Assembly: GCA_021272165.1 (NCBI GenBank)
Contig: JAJSLK010000058.1
Span: 1-36,486 of the forward strand
Direction: 5' to 3'
Length of the DNA: 36,486 bases
From: Methylacidiphilales bacterium
GTDB lineage: Bacteria; Verrucomicrobiota; Verrucomicrobiia; Methylacidiphilales; UBA1321
Both the position numbers and the translations under genes were made by a program. Of this stretch, positions 17,053-25,149 are shown in pieces. Each line of letters opens with the position of its first letter. The first letter of the stretch is position 1. Below the pieces are notes generated by a model. It did no database searches. It was not told where the DNA came from and saw nothing but the letters and a program-made list of their open reading frames with translations.

Positions 17053-17143
17053 ATCCGTCATCCCGAGCTTGTCGAGGGATCAGTTCCGCCTCTGCTTTTA
17101 CCACTAACTAAACTGATCCCTCGACAAGCTCGGGATGACGGAT
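17053..17143. repeat. Perfect 33-bp inverted repeat between convergent genes
   Basis: Bases 17053-17085 and 17111-17143 are exact reverse complements (33 bp) around a 25-base loop. The arms contain CATCCCGAGCTTGTCGAGGG, similar to intergenic repeats common in many bacteria. The element lies between malQ (plus) and the SDR gene (minus), which converge. It would form a strong hairpin in either transcript, but no T-run follows, so any terminator role is uncertain. It could be a small non-autonomous mobile element. Confidence 0.85.
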
Positions 17144-17308
17144 GCGGGATTTGATTCGCCATGGCTGGAGGGAAGGGCCGGATCTGCTCATTTTCTTCTG
17201 CCAATGGCCTTTTTGGGCAAAGCCGTCGATTTGCGGGCCCGGAGGACTGATTCTCCGGCTTCGCTCAGGATGGCCGCAAGTGACTGAACAGATTAAATCG
17301 AAGATCTC
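17144..17308. other. Intergenic stretch with no gene
   Basis: The rest of the gap between malQ and the SDR gene has no supported coding sequence. A short stretch near 17250 (GGCTTCGCTCAGGATGGCCG) resembles the widespread 'TTCGCTCAGGATGAC' type of intergenic repeat. It may be a degenerate copy of the element described just to its left. Confidence 0.4.
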
Positions 17309-18079
17309 TCAGATCGTCGGCATGATATTGCCGCCCGTCACCGGCAAATAAAGCCCGGTGATAAACGACGCCAGATCCGAGGCCAGGAACGCCACCGCCT
17401 GCGCAATCTCCCGGTCCGTCCCGCGGCGCCGCAGTGGCACATCCTTGTCGTAGTGCTCCTGTTTCTCCGACTTGTTCTCCCGGTCGCGGTCGCTGATCGT
17501 CCAGCCCGGCGCCACCTGGTTTACCGTGATGCCGTGCATTCCGATCTCCTTCGCCAGCGCCCGCAACAAGCCATCCATGGCTCTTTTTGCGGAGGCATAG
17601 TTCGATTGTGTGGGAAGACAGAGCATGGAACATTCCGTATTGATGGCGATAATCCGGCCCCATTTTTTCTTGATCATGGCCGGGGCGAACGCCTGCGCCA
17701 TCAGGACATTCTGCACCGTGCAGGAGCGAAACTGCCCTTCGTAACTTTCGACCGTCTGCTCCAGGATGGGCTTCCAGGAACTCCCGTCACTGACACTGGC
17801 GTTATTCACAATGATGTCAGGCGCGCCCAATTCCTTCTCGATCTCCTTTTTCATCGCCCCGATGGACGCCTTGTCGGTCACGTCTGCCTGCACCACGCAG
17901 GCGCGGCGGCCCAGTTTCCTGATCGCTGCGGCCGTATTTTCCGCCTGCTCGCGGTTCTTGTGGTAATGCACCGCCACGTCGGCGCCGCATTCGGCCAGAA
18001 TGACCGACATCGCCCGGCCCAGTTGACTGCCGCCGCCGGTCACCACGGCAATTTTTTTTGAGAGATCAATCGCCAGCAT
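17309..18079 (-). CDS. Short-chain dehydrogenase/reductase
   Basis: This 256-residue classical-type SDR has the cofactor loop TGGGSQLG at 14-21 and Asp66 (ADVTD). NNAS (92-95) stands in place of the usual NNAG. The catalytic Tyr161 and Lys165 are in SNYASAKRAMDG. The position of the catalytic serine, 13 residues before the tyrosine, is Thr148 (INTECSM), an unusual replacement. PGWTISDRD and TGLYLPVTGG near the end fit a FabG-like fold. The substrate cannot be assigned. It follows lysA by 20 bases on the same strand and is the last gene of the minus-strand run. Confidence 0.85.
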   Translation of the reverse strand: MLAIDLSKKIAVVTGGGSQLGRAMSVILAECGADVAVHYHKNREQAENTAAAIRKLGRRACVVQADVTDKASIGAMKKEIEKELGAPDIIVNNASVSDGSSWKPILEQTVESYEGQFRSCTVQNVLMAQAFAPAMIKKKWGRIIAINTECSMLCLPTQSNYASAKRAMDGLLRALAKEIGMHGITVNQVAPGWTISDRDRENKSEKQEHYDKDVPLRRRGTDREIAQAVAFLASDLASFITGLYLPVTGGNIMPTI

Positions 18080-18099
18080 GGTCGTGAAGTTCTAGGGAG

Positions 18100-19383
18100 T
18101 TAGAGAGTTTCACCGCGCACTAGATCGGCCACCGTTTCCCGTTTGCGGACAATGCGGTGCCTGCCTCCCTCCACCAGCACCTCGGCCGCGCGGGGTCGCG
18201 TGTTATAATTGGAAGCCATGACAAATCCATACGCTCCCGCGCTCAGCAACGCAAGCCGGTCGCCCGGCTTTTGCGCGGGCAGGGGACGGTCCTTCGCGAA
18301 ATAGTCGCCCGATTCGCAAATCGGCCCGACCAGGTCGGTCGAGACCACCTTCGTCCCGCGTCGCTGCTTCAGCGGCACGATCTCATGGTACGATTCATAA
18401 AATGCGGGCCGGATCAGGTCGTTCATCGCCGCATCGACGATGACGAATGTCTTCTTGCCCGTCTTCTTCAGATAAAGCACCTCGGTCACCAGCGCGCCCG
18501 CGTTGCCGACCATGAACCGTCCCGGCTCGACCAGGATGCGCAGGCCCAGCGGCTTCAACAACGGCACGATCGACTCCGCGTACGTCGCGGGGGTGAGAGG
18601 GCGCCGCTTCTGTTTTTGCCACCAGCCCGCCTGACCGCTCGCCAGCGCGGGATCGTAAACAATTCCGAGTCCGCCACCCAGGTCGAAAAACTCGATCTTA
18701 TGCCGCGCCTTTAATTCCTGCACCAGCGGCGCCATCTTTTTTACCGCCTGCGCGAAAGGCCGCACCTCGGTGATCTGCGAGCCGATATGCATCTGCACGC
18801 CCAGTAGCCGGATGTTCTTCAGCCGCGCCGCCCGTGCATAAAGCGGTACGATCTCCTCGAACGCGATTCCGAACTTGTTCTCGTAGGTGCCGGTGGTGAT
18901 TTTGGCGTGCGTCGCCGCATCGACGTTCGGGTTCACCCGGATCGCAACACTCGCCTTCTTCTTTTTTTCACCCGCGATTTGGTTGATGAATTCCAGTTCC
19001 GCGGTGCTTTCGACGTTGAACACATAAATGTTCGCCGCCAGCGCCTGCTCGATCTCCGCGCGTGTCTTGCCAACGCCCGCAAAACTGCACATCGACGCCT
19101 TGCCGCCCGCCTTCAGCACCCGCGTCAGCTCGCCGCCGCTCACCAGATCAAACCCGCAACCGCGCTTTGCCAGCAGCCGCAGCACCGCCAGGTTCGAATT
19201 TGCCTTTACCGCATAACAGATCAGGTGATCGAGCGGTGCCAGCGCGGCGTCAAGCCGGTCGAAATGATCGGTGATCGTGTTCGCGGAATAGACGTAAAGC
19301 GGCGTGCCGTAGGTCTCGGCCAGCCGCGAAAGCGAAACCTTCTCGGCATAAAGCTCGCTGCCCTTGAAATGGAAATGATGCAT
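18100..19383 (-). CDS. lysA: Diaminopimelate decarboxylase
   Basis: This 427-residue PLP enzyme removes CO2 from meso-diaminopimelate to give L-lysine. Lys60 in YAVKANSNL binds PLP. HIGSQI (199-204) and GGGLGI (237-241) are the phosphate and barrel motifs. EPGRF (286-290) and Cys356 in GPICESGD are active-site elements donated across the dimer. Length is normal. The start is ATG 19383 (MHHFHFKG). It lies 86 bases behind argH on the same strand and 20 bases ahead of the SDR gene, so a shared transcript is likely. Confidence 0.95.
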   Translation of the reverse strand: MHHFHFKGSELYAEKVSLSRLAETYGTPLYVYSANTITDHFDRLDAALAPLDHLICYAVKANSNLAVLRLLAKRGCGFDLVSGGELTRVLKAGGKASMCSFAGVGKTRAEIEQALAANIYVFNVESTAELEFINQIAGEKKKKASVAIRVNPNVDAATHAKITTGTYENKFGIAFEEIVPLYARAARLKNIRLLGVQMHIGSQITEVRPFAQAVKKMAPLVQELKARHKIEFFDLGGGLGIVYDPALASGQAGWWQKQKRRPLTPATYAESIVPLLKPLGLRILVEPGRFMVGNAGALVTEVLYLKKTGKKTFVIVDAAMNDLIRPAFYESYHEIVPLKQRRGTKVVSTDLVGPICESGDYFAKDRPLPAQKPGDRLALLSAGAYGFVMASNYNTRPRAAEVLVEGGRHRIVRKRETVADLVRGETL

Positions 19384-19387
19384 GGAG

Positions 19388-19443
19388 GTTTGACTGTAGC
19401 GGCGGTCTGTGACCGTCGCACTTTAAAAATCAGAAGTGCAGCC
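19388..19443. repeat. Two adjacent hairpins between argH and lysA
   Basis: GCGGCGGTC TGT GACCGTCGC (19395-19415) forms a 9-bp stem with one G-T pair. It is followed by GCACTT...AAGTGC (about 19414-19439). The first resembles a palindromic repeat frequent between genes in this phylum. On the minus strand the pair lies between argH and lysA and might act as a processing site or weak attenuator. There is no T-run. Confidence 0.45.
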
Positions 19444-19469
19444 GTTGGTCGCGGGGCGGCGGCCCATCG

Positions 19470-20861
19470 TCAGCGCTTGTTCAGAAGGGTCTTCCACTTC
19501 GCCAATTGCTTTTGCACCAGCTTGGGATTCGGTGAGCCGAGGGTCACCCGGCTTTGCAGCCCTTTCGCCACTGAAAAAACCTCGAGCGCCTGCGAAGTGA
19601 AAACCGGACTTATCTTTTTCCATTCCGTCTGCGACAATTGCGTGATCGGCACCCGTTTCGCTTCGGCCAATGCTACCGCCTCGCCCACCAGATGATGCGC
19701 CTGCCGGAACGGTACGCCCTTTTGCACCAGCCAGTCGGCCAGGTCGGTCGCCAGCAGCAGAGGGTCAGCGGCCGCGGCCCGGCACGACTCCCCATGGACC
19801 GCCACATCGCCCAGCATCTCCGCCAGGATCAGCAGCGTTTCCTGCACGGTCTCCGCCGTGTCGAAAAGCCGCTCCTTGTCCTCCTGCAGGTCGCGATTGT
19901 AAGTCATAGGCAATCCCTTCAGCAGCGTCAGCAACGCGACGAGGTTGCCGATCACCCGGCCCGATTTTCCGCGCGCCAGTTCCGCGATGTCGGGATTTTT
20001 CTTCTGCGGCATCAGGCTCGATCCGGTCGTGTAGGCGTCGCCGATCCGGATGAACCGGAACTCGGCCGTCGACCAGAGAATCAGGTCCTCCGCCAGCCGC
20101 GACAGATGCACCGCCAGCAGCGCGCATGTGGCGTTATATTCGATGATGAAGTCGCGGTCGCTCACCGCGTCCATGGAATTGTCTGAAACCCGCGCGAAAC
20201 CGAGCAGCTTCGCCACGTAAACCCGGTCGAGCGGCAGCGTGCTTCCCGCGATCGCGCCCGAACCGAGCGGCAGGACATCGGCCCGCTTCGCCCCGTCGCC
20301 CAACCGTTCCCGGTCCCGCTCCAGCATCTCGACGTAGGCGAGAAGATGATGCGCCAGCAGCACCGGCTGCGCCCGCTGCAAATGGGTGTAACCCGGAATC
20401 ACCACCGCCGAATCGCGCGCGGCCCAGGCCACGAGCGCCGATTGCAGCGCGGAGATCGCCCGCTGGTTTTCCGCAATCTGGTCCTTCAGCCAAAGCCGCA
20501 TGGCCGTCGCCACCTGGTCGTTCCGGCTCCGGCCCGTGTGCAGCTTCGCCCCGGCGGGATAACGCCGCGTCAGCTCCGCCTCGATGTTCATATGCACGTC
20601 TTCGAGCTGCATGCTCCAGGCGAATTTTCCTGCGTCGATCTCGGCCCGGATTTCCTCCAGGCCCCGCACGATGTCGGCCAGCTCCTGCTTCTTCAGCACG
20701 CCGATCTTTTGCAGCATCTTCGCGTGCGCGATGCTCCCCGCGATGTCGTGCCGGTAAAGCTTCCAGTCGAACGAGACCGATTCGGTATAGTCCCGCAGCC
20801 GCTCGGCCGCGCCTGCCTTGAACCGCCCGCCCCACATCGCCTTGGAATTCAATTTAGCCAT
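19470..20861 (-). CDS. argH: Argininosuccinate lyase
   Basis: This 463-residue enzyme splits argininosuccinate into arginine and fumarate, the last step of arginine synthesis. Visible family features are the N-terminal MWGGRF, HTGRSRNDQVAT at 108-119, GYTHLQRAQP (His160 as general acid region) and the signature GSSLMPQKKNPD (280-291) with catalytic serines 281/282. Length is normal. Its start overlaps the end of the upstream pseudouridine synthase gene by 8 bases, indicating translational coupling. Confidence 0.97.
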   Translation of the reverse strand: MAKLNSKAMWGGRFKAGAAERLRDYTESVSFDWKLYRHDIAGSIAHAKMLQKIGVLKKQELADIVRGLEEIRAEIDAGKFAWSMQLEDVHMNIEAELTRRYPAGAKLHTGRSRNDQVATAMRLWLKDQIAENQRAISALQSALVAWAARDSAVVIPGYTHLQRAQPVLLAHHLLAYVEMLERDRERLGDGAKRADVLPLGSGAIAGSTLPLDRVYVAKLLGFARVSDNSMDAVSDRDFIIEYNATCALLAVHLSRLAEDLILWSTAEFRFIRIGDAYTTGSSLMPQKKNPDIAELARGKSGRVIGNLVALLTLLKGLPMTYNRDLQEDKERLFDTAETVQETLLILAEMLGDVAVHGESCRAAAADPLLLATDLADWLVQKGVPFRQAHHLVGEAVALAEAKRVPITQLSQTEWKKISPVFTSQALEVFSVAKGLQSRVTLGSPNPKLVQKQLAKWKTLLNKR

Positions 20862-21621
20862 GAGCCAGCTCCCGGGGCCCGGAGGGTCCCTTTTTCTTCG
20901 ATGATAATTTTTTCGCGGGCCGCGGCGCCGGTCCGGCGGGGAAATAGCGCCGCACTTCCTCCTGCGTCAGCACCCGGTGCTGACCCGGGAGCAGGGGATC
21001 AAGCGGGAGCGAGCCGATCTGCACCCGCACCAGCCGCTTCACCTCGTGGCCCGCTTTGAAAAACATCTCGCGGATCTGTCGCTTCAGTCCCTGCGTCAGC
21101 ACCACTTTCACCCCCCGCGGCCCCACCCGGAAAATCTCCTCCATCCGCGCGAAACCCTCCTCGATGGGAAAGCCCTTCTTCATTTTCGGCGCCTGGGCGA
21201 AATCAAATTCCCGGTCCAGCGTCACGATATAGGTCTTCCGCAACTTGCTCGACGGATGGGTCAGCCGCTGGGCCAGATTCCCGTCATTGGTCACCACCAA
21301 CAGACCCTCAGATTCCTTATCCAGCCGCCCAACATAGACCACCCGCGGCCACCCGGTGGGCAGCAGGTCATAAATCGTCTTTTCCTTGGTCGACTCCGGC
21401 GACGTGCAGAGATAGCCGGGCGGTTTGTGGAGGATGGCGACAATCGGCAGCGGCAGTTTTACCGGCTTGCCGTTGACCAGCACCCGGTCGTCCGCGCCGA
21501 CCCGCGTCGCGAGCTCGCGCAGCCGGTGGCCGTTGATCGTCACCGCGCCCTCGCGAATCAGCTCTTCGCAGGCGCGCCGCGAGCCGAAACCGGCCCGCGC
21601 CAAATATTGATTCAAACGCAC
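20854..21621 (-). CDS. RsuA/RluB-family rRNA pseudouridine synthase
   Basis: This 255-residue protein has an N-terminal S4 RNA-binding domain (MRLNQYLARAGFGSRRACEELI, about residues 1-48) and a pseudouridine synthase domain. The catalytic Asp101 is in YVGRLDKESEGLL, and KTYIV plus GLKRQIREMF are further family motifs. The C-terminal tail is rich in Lys and Pro (KKLSSKKKG). It probably modifies 23S rRNA (RluB type), although 16S (RsuA) or RluE/F-type activity cannot be excluded by eye. It is the first gene of the minus-strand run, leading into argH. Confidence 0.88.
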   Translation of the reverse strand: MRLNQYLARAGFGSRRACEELIREGAVTINGHRLRELATRVGADDRVLVNGKPVKLPLPIVAILHKPPGYLCTSPESTKEKTIYDLLPTGWPRVVYVGRLDKESEGLLVVTNDGNLAQRLTHPSSKLRKTYIVTLDREFDFAQAPKMKKGFPIEEGFARMEEIFRVGPRGVKVVLTQGLKRQIREMFFKAGHEVKRLVRVQIGSLPLDPLLPGQHRVLTQEEVRRYFPAGPAPRPAKKLSSKKKGPSGPRELAHG

Positions 21622-21715
21622 AAGGTCTCCTTTGGCCTAAGTAGCCGAAAAAAGCAATCCGCGCGATGGCGGACGCCAAGGGTTCCGAAGGTGAAGAAAA
21701 AACGCAGAGGCCCGA

Positions 21716-21871
21716 TCAGGCGTCCGGCTTCGTCTTCGGCAGGTTCATCACGCTACGGCCCTCTTTCCACAGGCCACGCTTCTTGAGCAGGTCGACGCGC
21801 TCGAAACGCTTGAGAACGTTGCGCTTGGCCGCAATGGTGCTGGAGGAACGGAGGCTGCGATGCTGGGACAT
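21716..21871 (-). CDS. Verrucomicrobia/Chlamydiae small basic protein
   Basis: This 51-residue, lysine/arginine-rich protein begins MSQHRSLRSSST and continues with RNVLKRFERVDLLKKRG.W.EG.SV.NLPK. That pattern is the one I know from the short basic protein family restricted to Verrucomicrobia and Chlamydiae (TIGR04137-like); its function is unknown, with a ribosome/RNA association suggested. The start at 21871 is preferred over the in-frame ATG at 21901 because it matches the family N terminus and has AAGAGA about 7 bases upstream. On the minus strand it is followed, after 94 bases, by the pseudouridine synthase gene. It is the strongest clue to the phylum in this window. Confidence 0.8.
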   Translation of the reverse strand: MSQHRSLRSSSTIAAKRNVLKRFERVDLLKKRGLWKEGRSVMNLPKTKPDA

Positions 21872-21980
21872 AAGAATCTCTTGGATGAAAGGGACGCTCA
21901 CTCAAGCAGAAACGGCGAGGAGTACAAGCATAAATTCCGTTTGTTGTCGGCCCGCTTTCAGGGCATGCTACGCGGTTCTT

Positions 21981-22460
21981 ATGAATCGCGTTGGCATTGG
22001 TTATGACGTCCACCCTCTCGTCGAGGGTCGCAAGCTCTTCCTCGGTGGCATCGAACTGGCCCACCATAAGGGCCTGGAGGGCCATTCCGACGCCGACGTC
22101 CTCATCCACGCCCTGGCCGACGCCATCCTCGGTGCGCTCGGCGCGGGCGACATCGGCCATCATTTCCCCAATACGGATGAACGCTGGCGCGGAGTCAGCA
22201 GCCTCATCTTCCTGCGCGAAATCCGCGCCCTGCTCGAAAAACGGGGTGCCGTGCTCGAAAACATCGACGCCTCCGTCATCGCCGAGGCGCCCAAGATCGC
22301 CCCGCATCTCGACAAGATGAAGGCCAAACTCGGCGAGGCCCTCGGCCTCGCCACCGACCGCATCAACCTCAAGGCCACCACCAACGAAAAGCTCGGTTTC
22401 GCCGGCCGCGGCGAGGGGATCGCTGCCATGGCCGTCGCCTGCGTCACCCTGCCGGACTGA
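21981..22460 (+). CDS. ispF: 2-C-methyl-D-erythritol 2,4-cyclodiphosphate synthase
   Basis: This 159-residue enzyme of the MEP isoprenoid pathway forms the cyclic diphosphate from CDP-methylerythritol 2-phosphate. Metal ligands Asp9 and His11 are in GYDVHPL and His43 in LIHALADAILGALGAGDIGHHFP. GHSDADV and the C-terminal KATTNEKLGFAGRGEGIAAMA are family signatures. I chose ATG 21981 because it starts directly with the conserved MNRVGIGYDVH; the open frame upstream overlaps the small basic protein gene and is not conserved. ispF is divergent from that gene and precedes cysS by 91 bases. Confidence 0.97.
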   Translation: MNRVGIGYDVHPLVEGRKLFLGGIELAHHKGLEGHSDADVLIHALADAILGALGAGDIGHHFPNTDERWRGVSSLIFLREIRALLEKRGAVLENIDASVIAEAPKIAPHLDKMKAKLGEALGLATDRINLKATTNEKLGFAGRGEGIAAMAVACVTLPD

Positions 22461-22551
22461 CGGGCCACAAAAGAACGCAGAGAATCCAAAGATGTTGCGA
22501 AGAAAAGTAGTTCCTTTTTTTGAGTTCTTTCGCATCTAAATTTCCTGATCC
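22461..22551. other. Short intergenic gap with a degenerate AACGCAGAG-type repeat
   Basis: Between ispF and cysS, bases about 22471-22506 read AAGAACGCAGAGAATCCAAA followed by a GATGTTGCGAAG run. This resembles a degenerate repeat (ACGCAGAG...GCGAAG) often seen between genes in Verrucomicrobia and Planctomycetes. A second short match (AAAAAACGCAGAG) lies at about 21697-21709 behind the small basic protein gene. The T-run in CCTTTTTTTGAG has no obvious stem. Confidence 0.3.
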
Positions 22552-23964
22552 ATGCCCCGTCCTGCGTTCCAGCTCTACAACACGATGACCCGCGCGGTCG
22601 GCCCCATTGTGCCGCTCGATCCCGCCGGGAAACGGGTCACTCTCTACGTCTGCGGCCCCACCATCTACGACTACGCCCACATCGGCAATTTCCGCACCTA
22701 CGTCGCCGGCGATCTCCTCCGCCGCGCCCTCAAACATTTTGATTACCAGGTCGACCACGTCATGCAGTTCACGGATGTCGACGACAAGACCATCCGCGGT
22801 TCGCGTGAAAAAAATCTTCCGCTCCGGGAATACACGGCCATTTATCGCGAAGCCTTCCTCAAGGATGCAAAGGAACTCAACATCCAGGTCGCCGAGCGGA
22901 CGCCCAACGCCACCGAGCACATCCCGGCGATGATCGCCCTCATCCAGAAGCTCGTCGACAAAAAGGCCGCCTACGTCTCCGATGATGGCTCCGTCTATTT
23001 CCGCATCAATGCCTTCCCCAAATATGGCTGCCTCTGCCATCTCGATCTCGCCAATCTCATGACCGGCGCCCGTGTCAGCCAGGACGAATACGAAAAGGAA
23101 GGCGTCGGTGATTTTGTCCTCTGGAAAAAATGGGTCGCCGCCGACGGCGACGTCGGCTGGGACTCGCCGTGGGGAAAAGGCCGCCCCGGCTGGCACATCG
23201 AATGTTCCGCGCTCAGCATGGAGCATCTCGGTTCCCAGATCGACATCCACGGCGGCGGCACCGACCTCCGCTTTCCTCATCACGAAAATGAAATCGCCCA
23301 GAGCGAGGCCGCCACCGGCCTGCCCTTCGTCCGCCACTGGTTCCATGTCGAGCACCTCCTCGTCGACGGCCAGAAAATGTCGAAATCGCTCAGGAACATG
23401 TATACCGTCCGCGACGTTCTCCAGCGCGGCTACTCCGGTCGCGAACTTCGCTACGCCCTTCTTTCCGGTGCCAATTACGCCAAGAACCTCAACTTCACCT
23501 GGCAGGGCATGGACGACGCCCGCACCGCCCTCGCCCGCATCGACGAGTGGCACAAGCGCATCAAGGCCGCTGCGACCGGCGCCACCGCTGCCGATGAAAG
23601 CGCGGCGTCGCTCAATCTCTTTCAATCCATCGACGAGGCCATCGCGCAGGATCTCAACATCAACGATCTCCTCGGCACGCTCTTCACCTGGATTCGCACT
23701 TCGAACAAGGCGCTCGATGAAGGCACGCTCACGCCGCCGCAGGCGCTCGCCTATCTCCAAGCCTGGGATCGTCTCGACGCCATCCTCGGCCTCGGCGAAG
23801 TCGCCGTCGCGATTCCCCCCGAAGTCCAGACCCTCATCGACGAACGGGCCGCGGCCCGCCAGGCCAAAAATTTCGCCAAGAGTGATGAACTCCGCAAAGC
23901 CATCGAGGCTCTCGGCTGGAAGGTCAAGGACACCGCCAAGGGCCAGGAATTGTCGAAAAGCTGA
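22552..23964 (+). CDS. cysS: Cysteinyl-tRNA synthetase
   Basis: This 470-residue class I aminoacyl-tRNA synthetase charges tRNA-Cys. The zinc ligand Cys34 is in YVCGPTIYDYAH. The HIGH motif appears as AHIGN (42-46) and KMSKS is at 275-279 (GQKMSKSLRN). Further zinc ligands lie in WHIECSAL and the HHENEIAQSEA segment. The C-terminal anticodon-binding helical domain (DERAAARQAKNFAKSDELR) is complete. Length is normal. It is in the same orientation as ispF, 91 bases behind it. Confidence 0.97.
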   Translation: MPRPAFQLYNTMTRAVGPIVPLDPAGKRVTLYVCGPTIYDYAHIGNFRTYVAGDLLRRALKHFDYQVDHVMQFTDVDDKTIRGSREKNLPLREYTAIYREAFLKDAKELNIQVAERTPNATEHIPAMIALIQKLVDKKAAYVSDDGSVYFRINAFPKYGCLCHLDLANLMTGARVSQDEYEKEGVGDFVLWKKWVAADGDVGWDSPWGKGRPGWHIECSALSMEHLGSQIDIHGGGTDLRFPHHENEIAQSEAATGLPFVRHWFHVEHLLVDGQKMSKSLRNMYTVRDVLQRGYSGRELRYALLSGANYAKNLNFTWQGMDDARTALARIDEWHKRIKAAATGATAADESAASLNLFQSIDEAIAQDLNINDLLGTLFTWIRTSNKALDEGTLTPPQALAYLQAWDRLDAILGLGEVAVAIPPEVQTLIDERAAARQAKNFAKSDELRKAIEALGWKVKDTAKGQELSKS

Positions 23965-24102
23965 CGCGATTTTTTTGCGTTAACACACTGTCATCCCGAG
24001 CCTTCTCTTCGTGACGAAAGTCGCCGGTCCCAGAACGTCATTCTGAGCAAAGCGAAGTCGAAAAAGTGTCGAAGATCGGTTCAGTCTCTCTTTTGGGGTA
24101 GT

Positions 24103-24121
24103 CGCCGATGTCCCATCGGCG
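24103..24121. repeat. CGCCGATG hairpin repeat, copy 1
   Basis: CGCCGATG (24103-24110), TCC loop, CATCGGCG (24114-24121): a perfect 8-bp stem. It is preceded by GGTAG and followed by GA, as in the copies at 29336 and 32859. Confidence 0.75.
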
Positions 24122-24136
24122 GAAACGCTTTCCATC

Positions 24137-24165
24137 CTCGTTCCCAAACTTCCTTTGAGAACGAG
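24137..24165. repeat. CTCGTTC hairpin repeat, copy 1
   Basis: CTCGTTC (24137-24143) and GAACGAG (24159-24165) enclose CCAAACTTCCTTTGA. The same design (GTTCC, AAACTCC, then TTTGGGAAC or similar) recurs at 29379-29403 and 33834-33857. Confidence 0.65.
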
Positions 24166-24168
24166 ATC

Positions 24169-25047
24169 CTACCTAAAAAAACCAAAATAATGCTCGAAGA
24201 ACCGTCTCACATCCACCGTCGTGCCCACTTCATGCGGCCCGTCGACGCGCGGTTCCCACAGCGTCGCCCCGGCCAGTAAATCGCTCTTCCAGTCGACCGT
24301 TACCTGCCCGCGTTCAAAGCCGCAGAGCGTTTCGTCGAAAATCACCGCCGCCGCCAGCGGGTCATGGAACGTGATATCTTTTCTTCCCTTGAACCAAACC
24401 TCCGCGAAATCGAGTACCGGCCGCAATAGCGGCGCCTGGAATTTTTTCCGCACTTCGGCCTCCGGCATCCGTACCTGCTCCGTCACTTCAAGGCCCACGG
24501 AGCGATGCACCGGCGCCGGTGCCCGGTAAACGATGTCCGTCGCCGCCGGATCCAGCCTCGCGTTCCATTCCAGCCAGGGCAATGAGGCGATCTGGTTCGA
24601 AAAAACGCCGCACATCAGCACCAGCCCTTTCAGCAGTTTCGGGATTTCCTCATCGGCGATAAACAATGCCGCGATATTCGTCAGCGGCCCAATGCCCAGA
24701 AGCACGATTTCGCCCGGGTTTGCCCGGATCGTTTTGCGCAAAAATTCCACCGCCTCGCCCCGGCTGAAATCGGTGTCATGGGCCCACTTGCTCAGCGCGC
24801 CCGCCTGATGTACATGCGGCTGCTTTTGCTCGATCAGCAGCGGATTTTGCGCTCCGGGATGAATGGGTATCTGTTTCCCCGCGATCTTGCATAACACGGA
24901 GGCCATCTTGGCCCGCAATACCGTATCGCCGGTTACCGTCGTGATTCCCAGGAGATTGCAGGCGGGATTGGCCAGGAGGTAGGCCAGGCAAACGGCATCA
25001 TCGATGTCAGAGCCGATATCGGTATCAAGAAGAACTTTGGTAGGCAT
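24169..25047 (-). CDS. Inosine-uridine preferring nucleoside hydrolase family protein
   Basis: This 292-residue protein of the IunH/RihA-type family hydrolyses ribonucleosides to base and ribose. The calcium-binding cluster is at the N terminus: [13 protein letters not shown] (Asp8, Asp10, Asp14, Asp16). [18 protein letters not shown] and the later [11 protein letters not shown] with the C-terminal metal Asp are also family features. I chose ATG 25047 so that the protein starts a few residues before the DTDIGSD motif; an ATG at 25110 would add a 21-residue head without similarity. Substrate preference (purine or pyrimidine) cannot be told. It is transcribed divergently from the SNF2-type helicase gene. 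Confidence 0.88.
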   Translation of the reverse strand: MPTKVLLDTDIGSDIDDAVCLAYLLANPACNLLGITTVTGDTVLRAKMASVLCKIAGKQIPIHPGAQNPLLIEQKQPHVHQAGALSKWAHDTDFSRGEAVEFLRKTIRANPGEIVLLGIGPLTNIAALFIADEEIPKLLKGLVLMCGVFSNQIASLPWLEWNARLDPAATDIVYRAPAPVHRSVGLEVTEQVRMPEAEVRKKFQAPLLRPVLDFAEVWFKGRKDITFHDPLAAAVIFDETLCGFERGQVTVDWKSDLLAGATLWEPRVDGPHEVGTTVDVRRFFEHYFGFFR

Positions 25048-25109
25048 GGACTTGGATAATTCCGGCCCACTTTCCAAAGGCAAGCGGATTAATGCCTGAC
25101 GTTTGGTCA

Positions 25110-25137
25110 TTGCCTATCGCATCGAACACGGCATACT
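25110..25137 (+). promoter_or_regulatory. Candidate sigma-70-type promoter for the helicase gene
   Basis: TTGCCT (25110-25115) and CATACT (25132-25137) are separated by 16 bases and end 12 bases before ATG 25150. The match is reasonable but is only two short hexamers, so this is a suggestion. The leader would be very short. Confidence 0.3.
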
Positions 25138-25149
25138 GGCCGATTGACC

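Larger units (their letters stand above)
23965..24168. repeat. Intergenic repeat cluster between cysS and the nucleoside hydrolase gene
   Basis: There is no gene. From left to right I see a GTCATCCCGAGCC...GTCATTCTGAGCAAAGCGAAG pair at about 23990-24060, typical of widespread REP-like repeats. Next is a hairpin element GGTAGTCGCCGATGTCC plus CATCGGCGGA at 24097-24123 (8-bp perfect stem). Last is a second hairpin, CTCGTTC...GAACGAG, at 24137-24165. The last two element types recur at 29336-29403, in the same order and orientation. Confidence 0.7.

Noticed and set aside
23990..24060. CRISPR-like or phage-attachment structure in the repeat cluster
   Set aside because: The repeats are hairpins of several unrelated types with no regular spacer length, and no cas or integrase genes are near.
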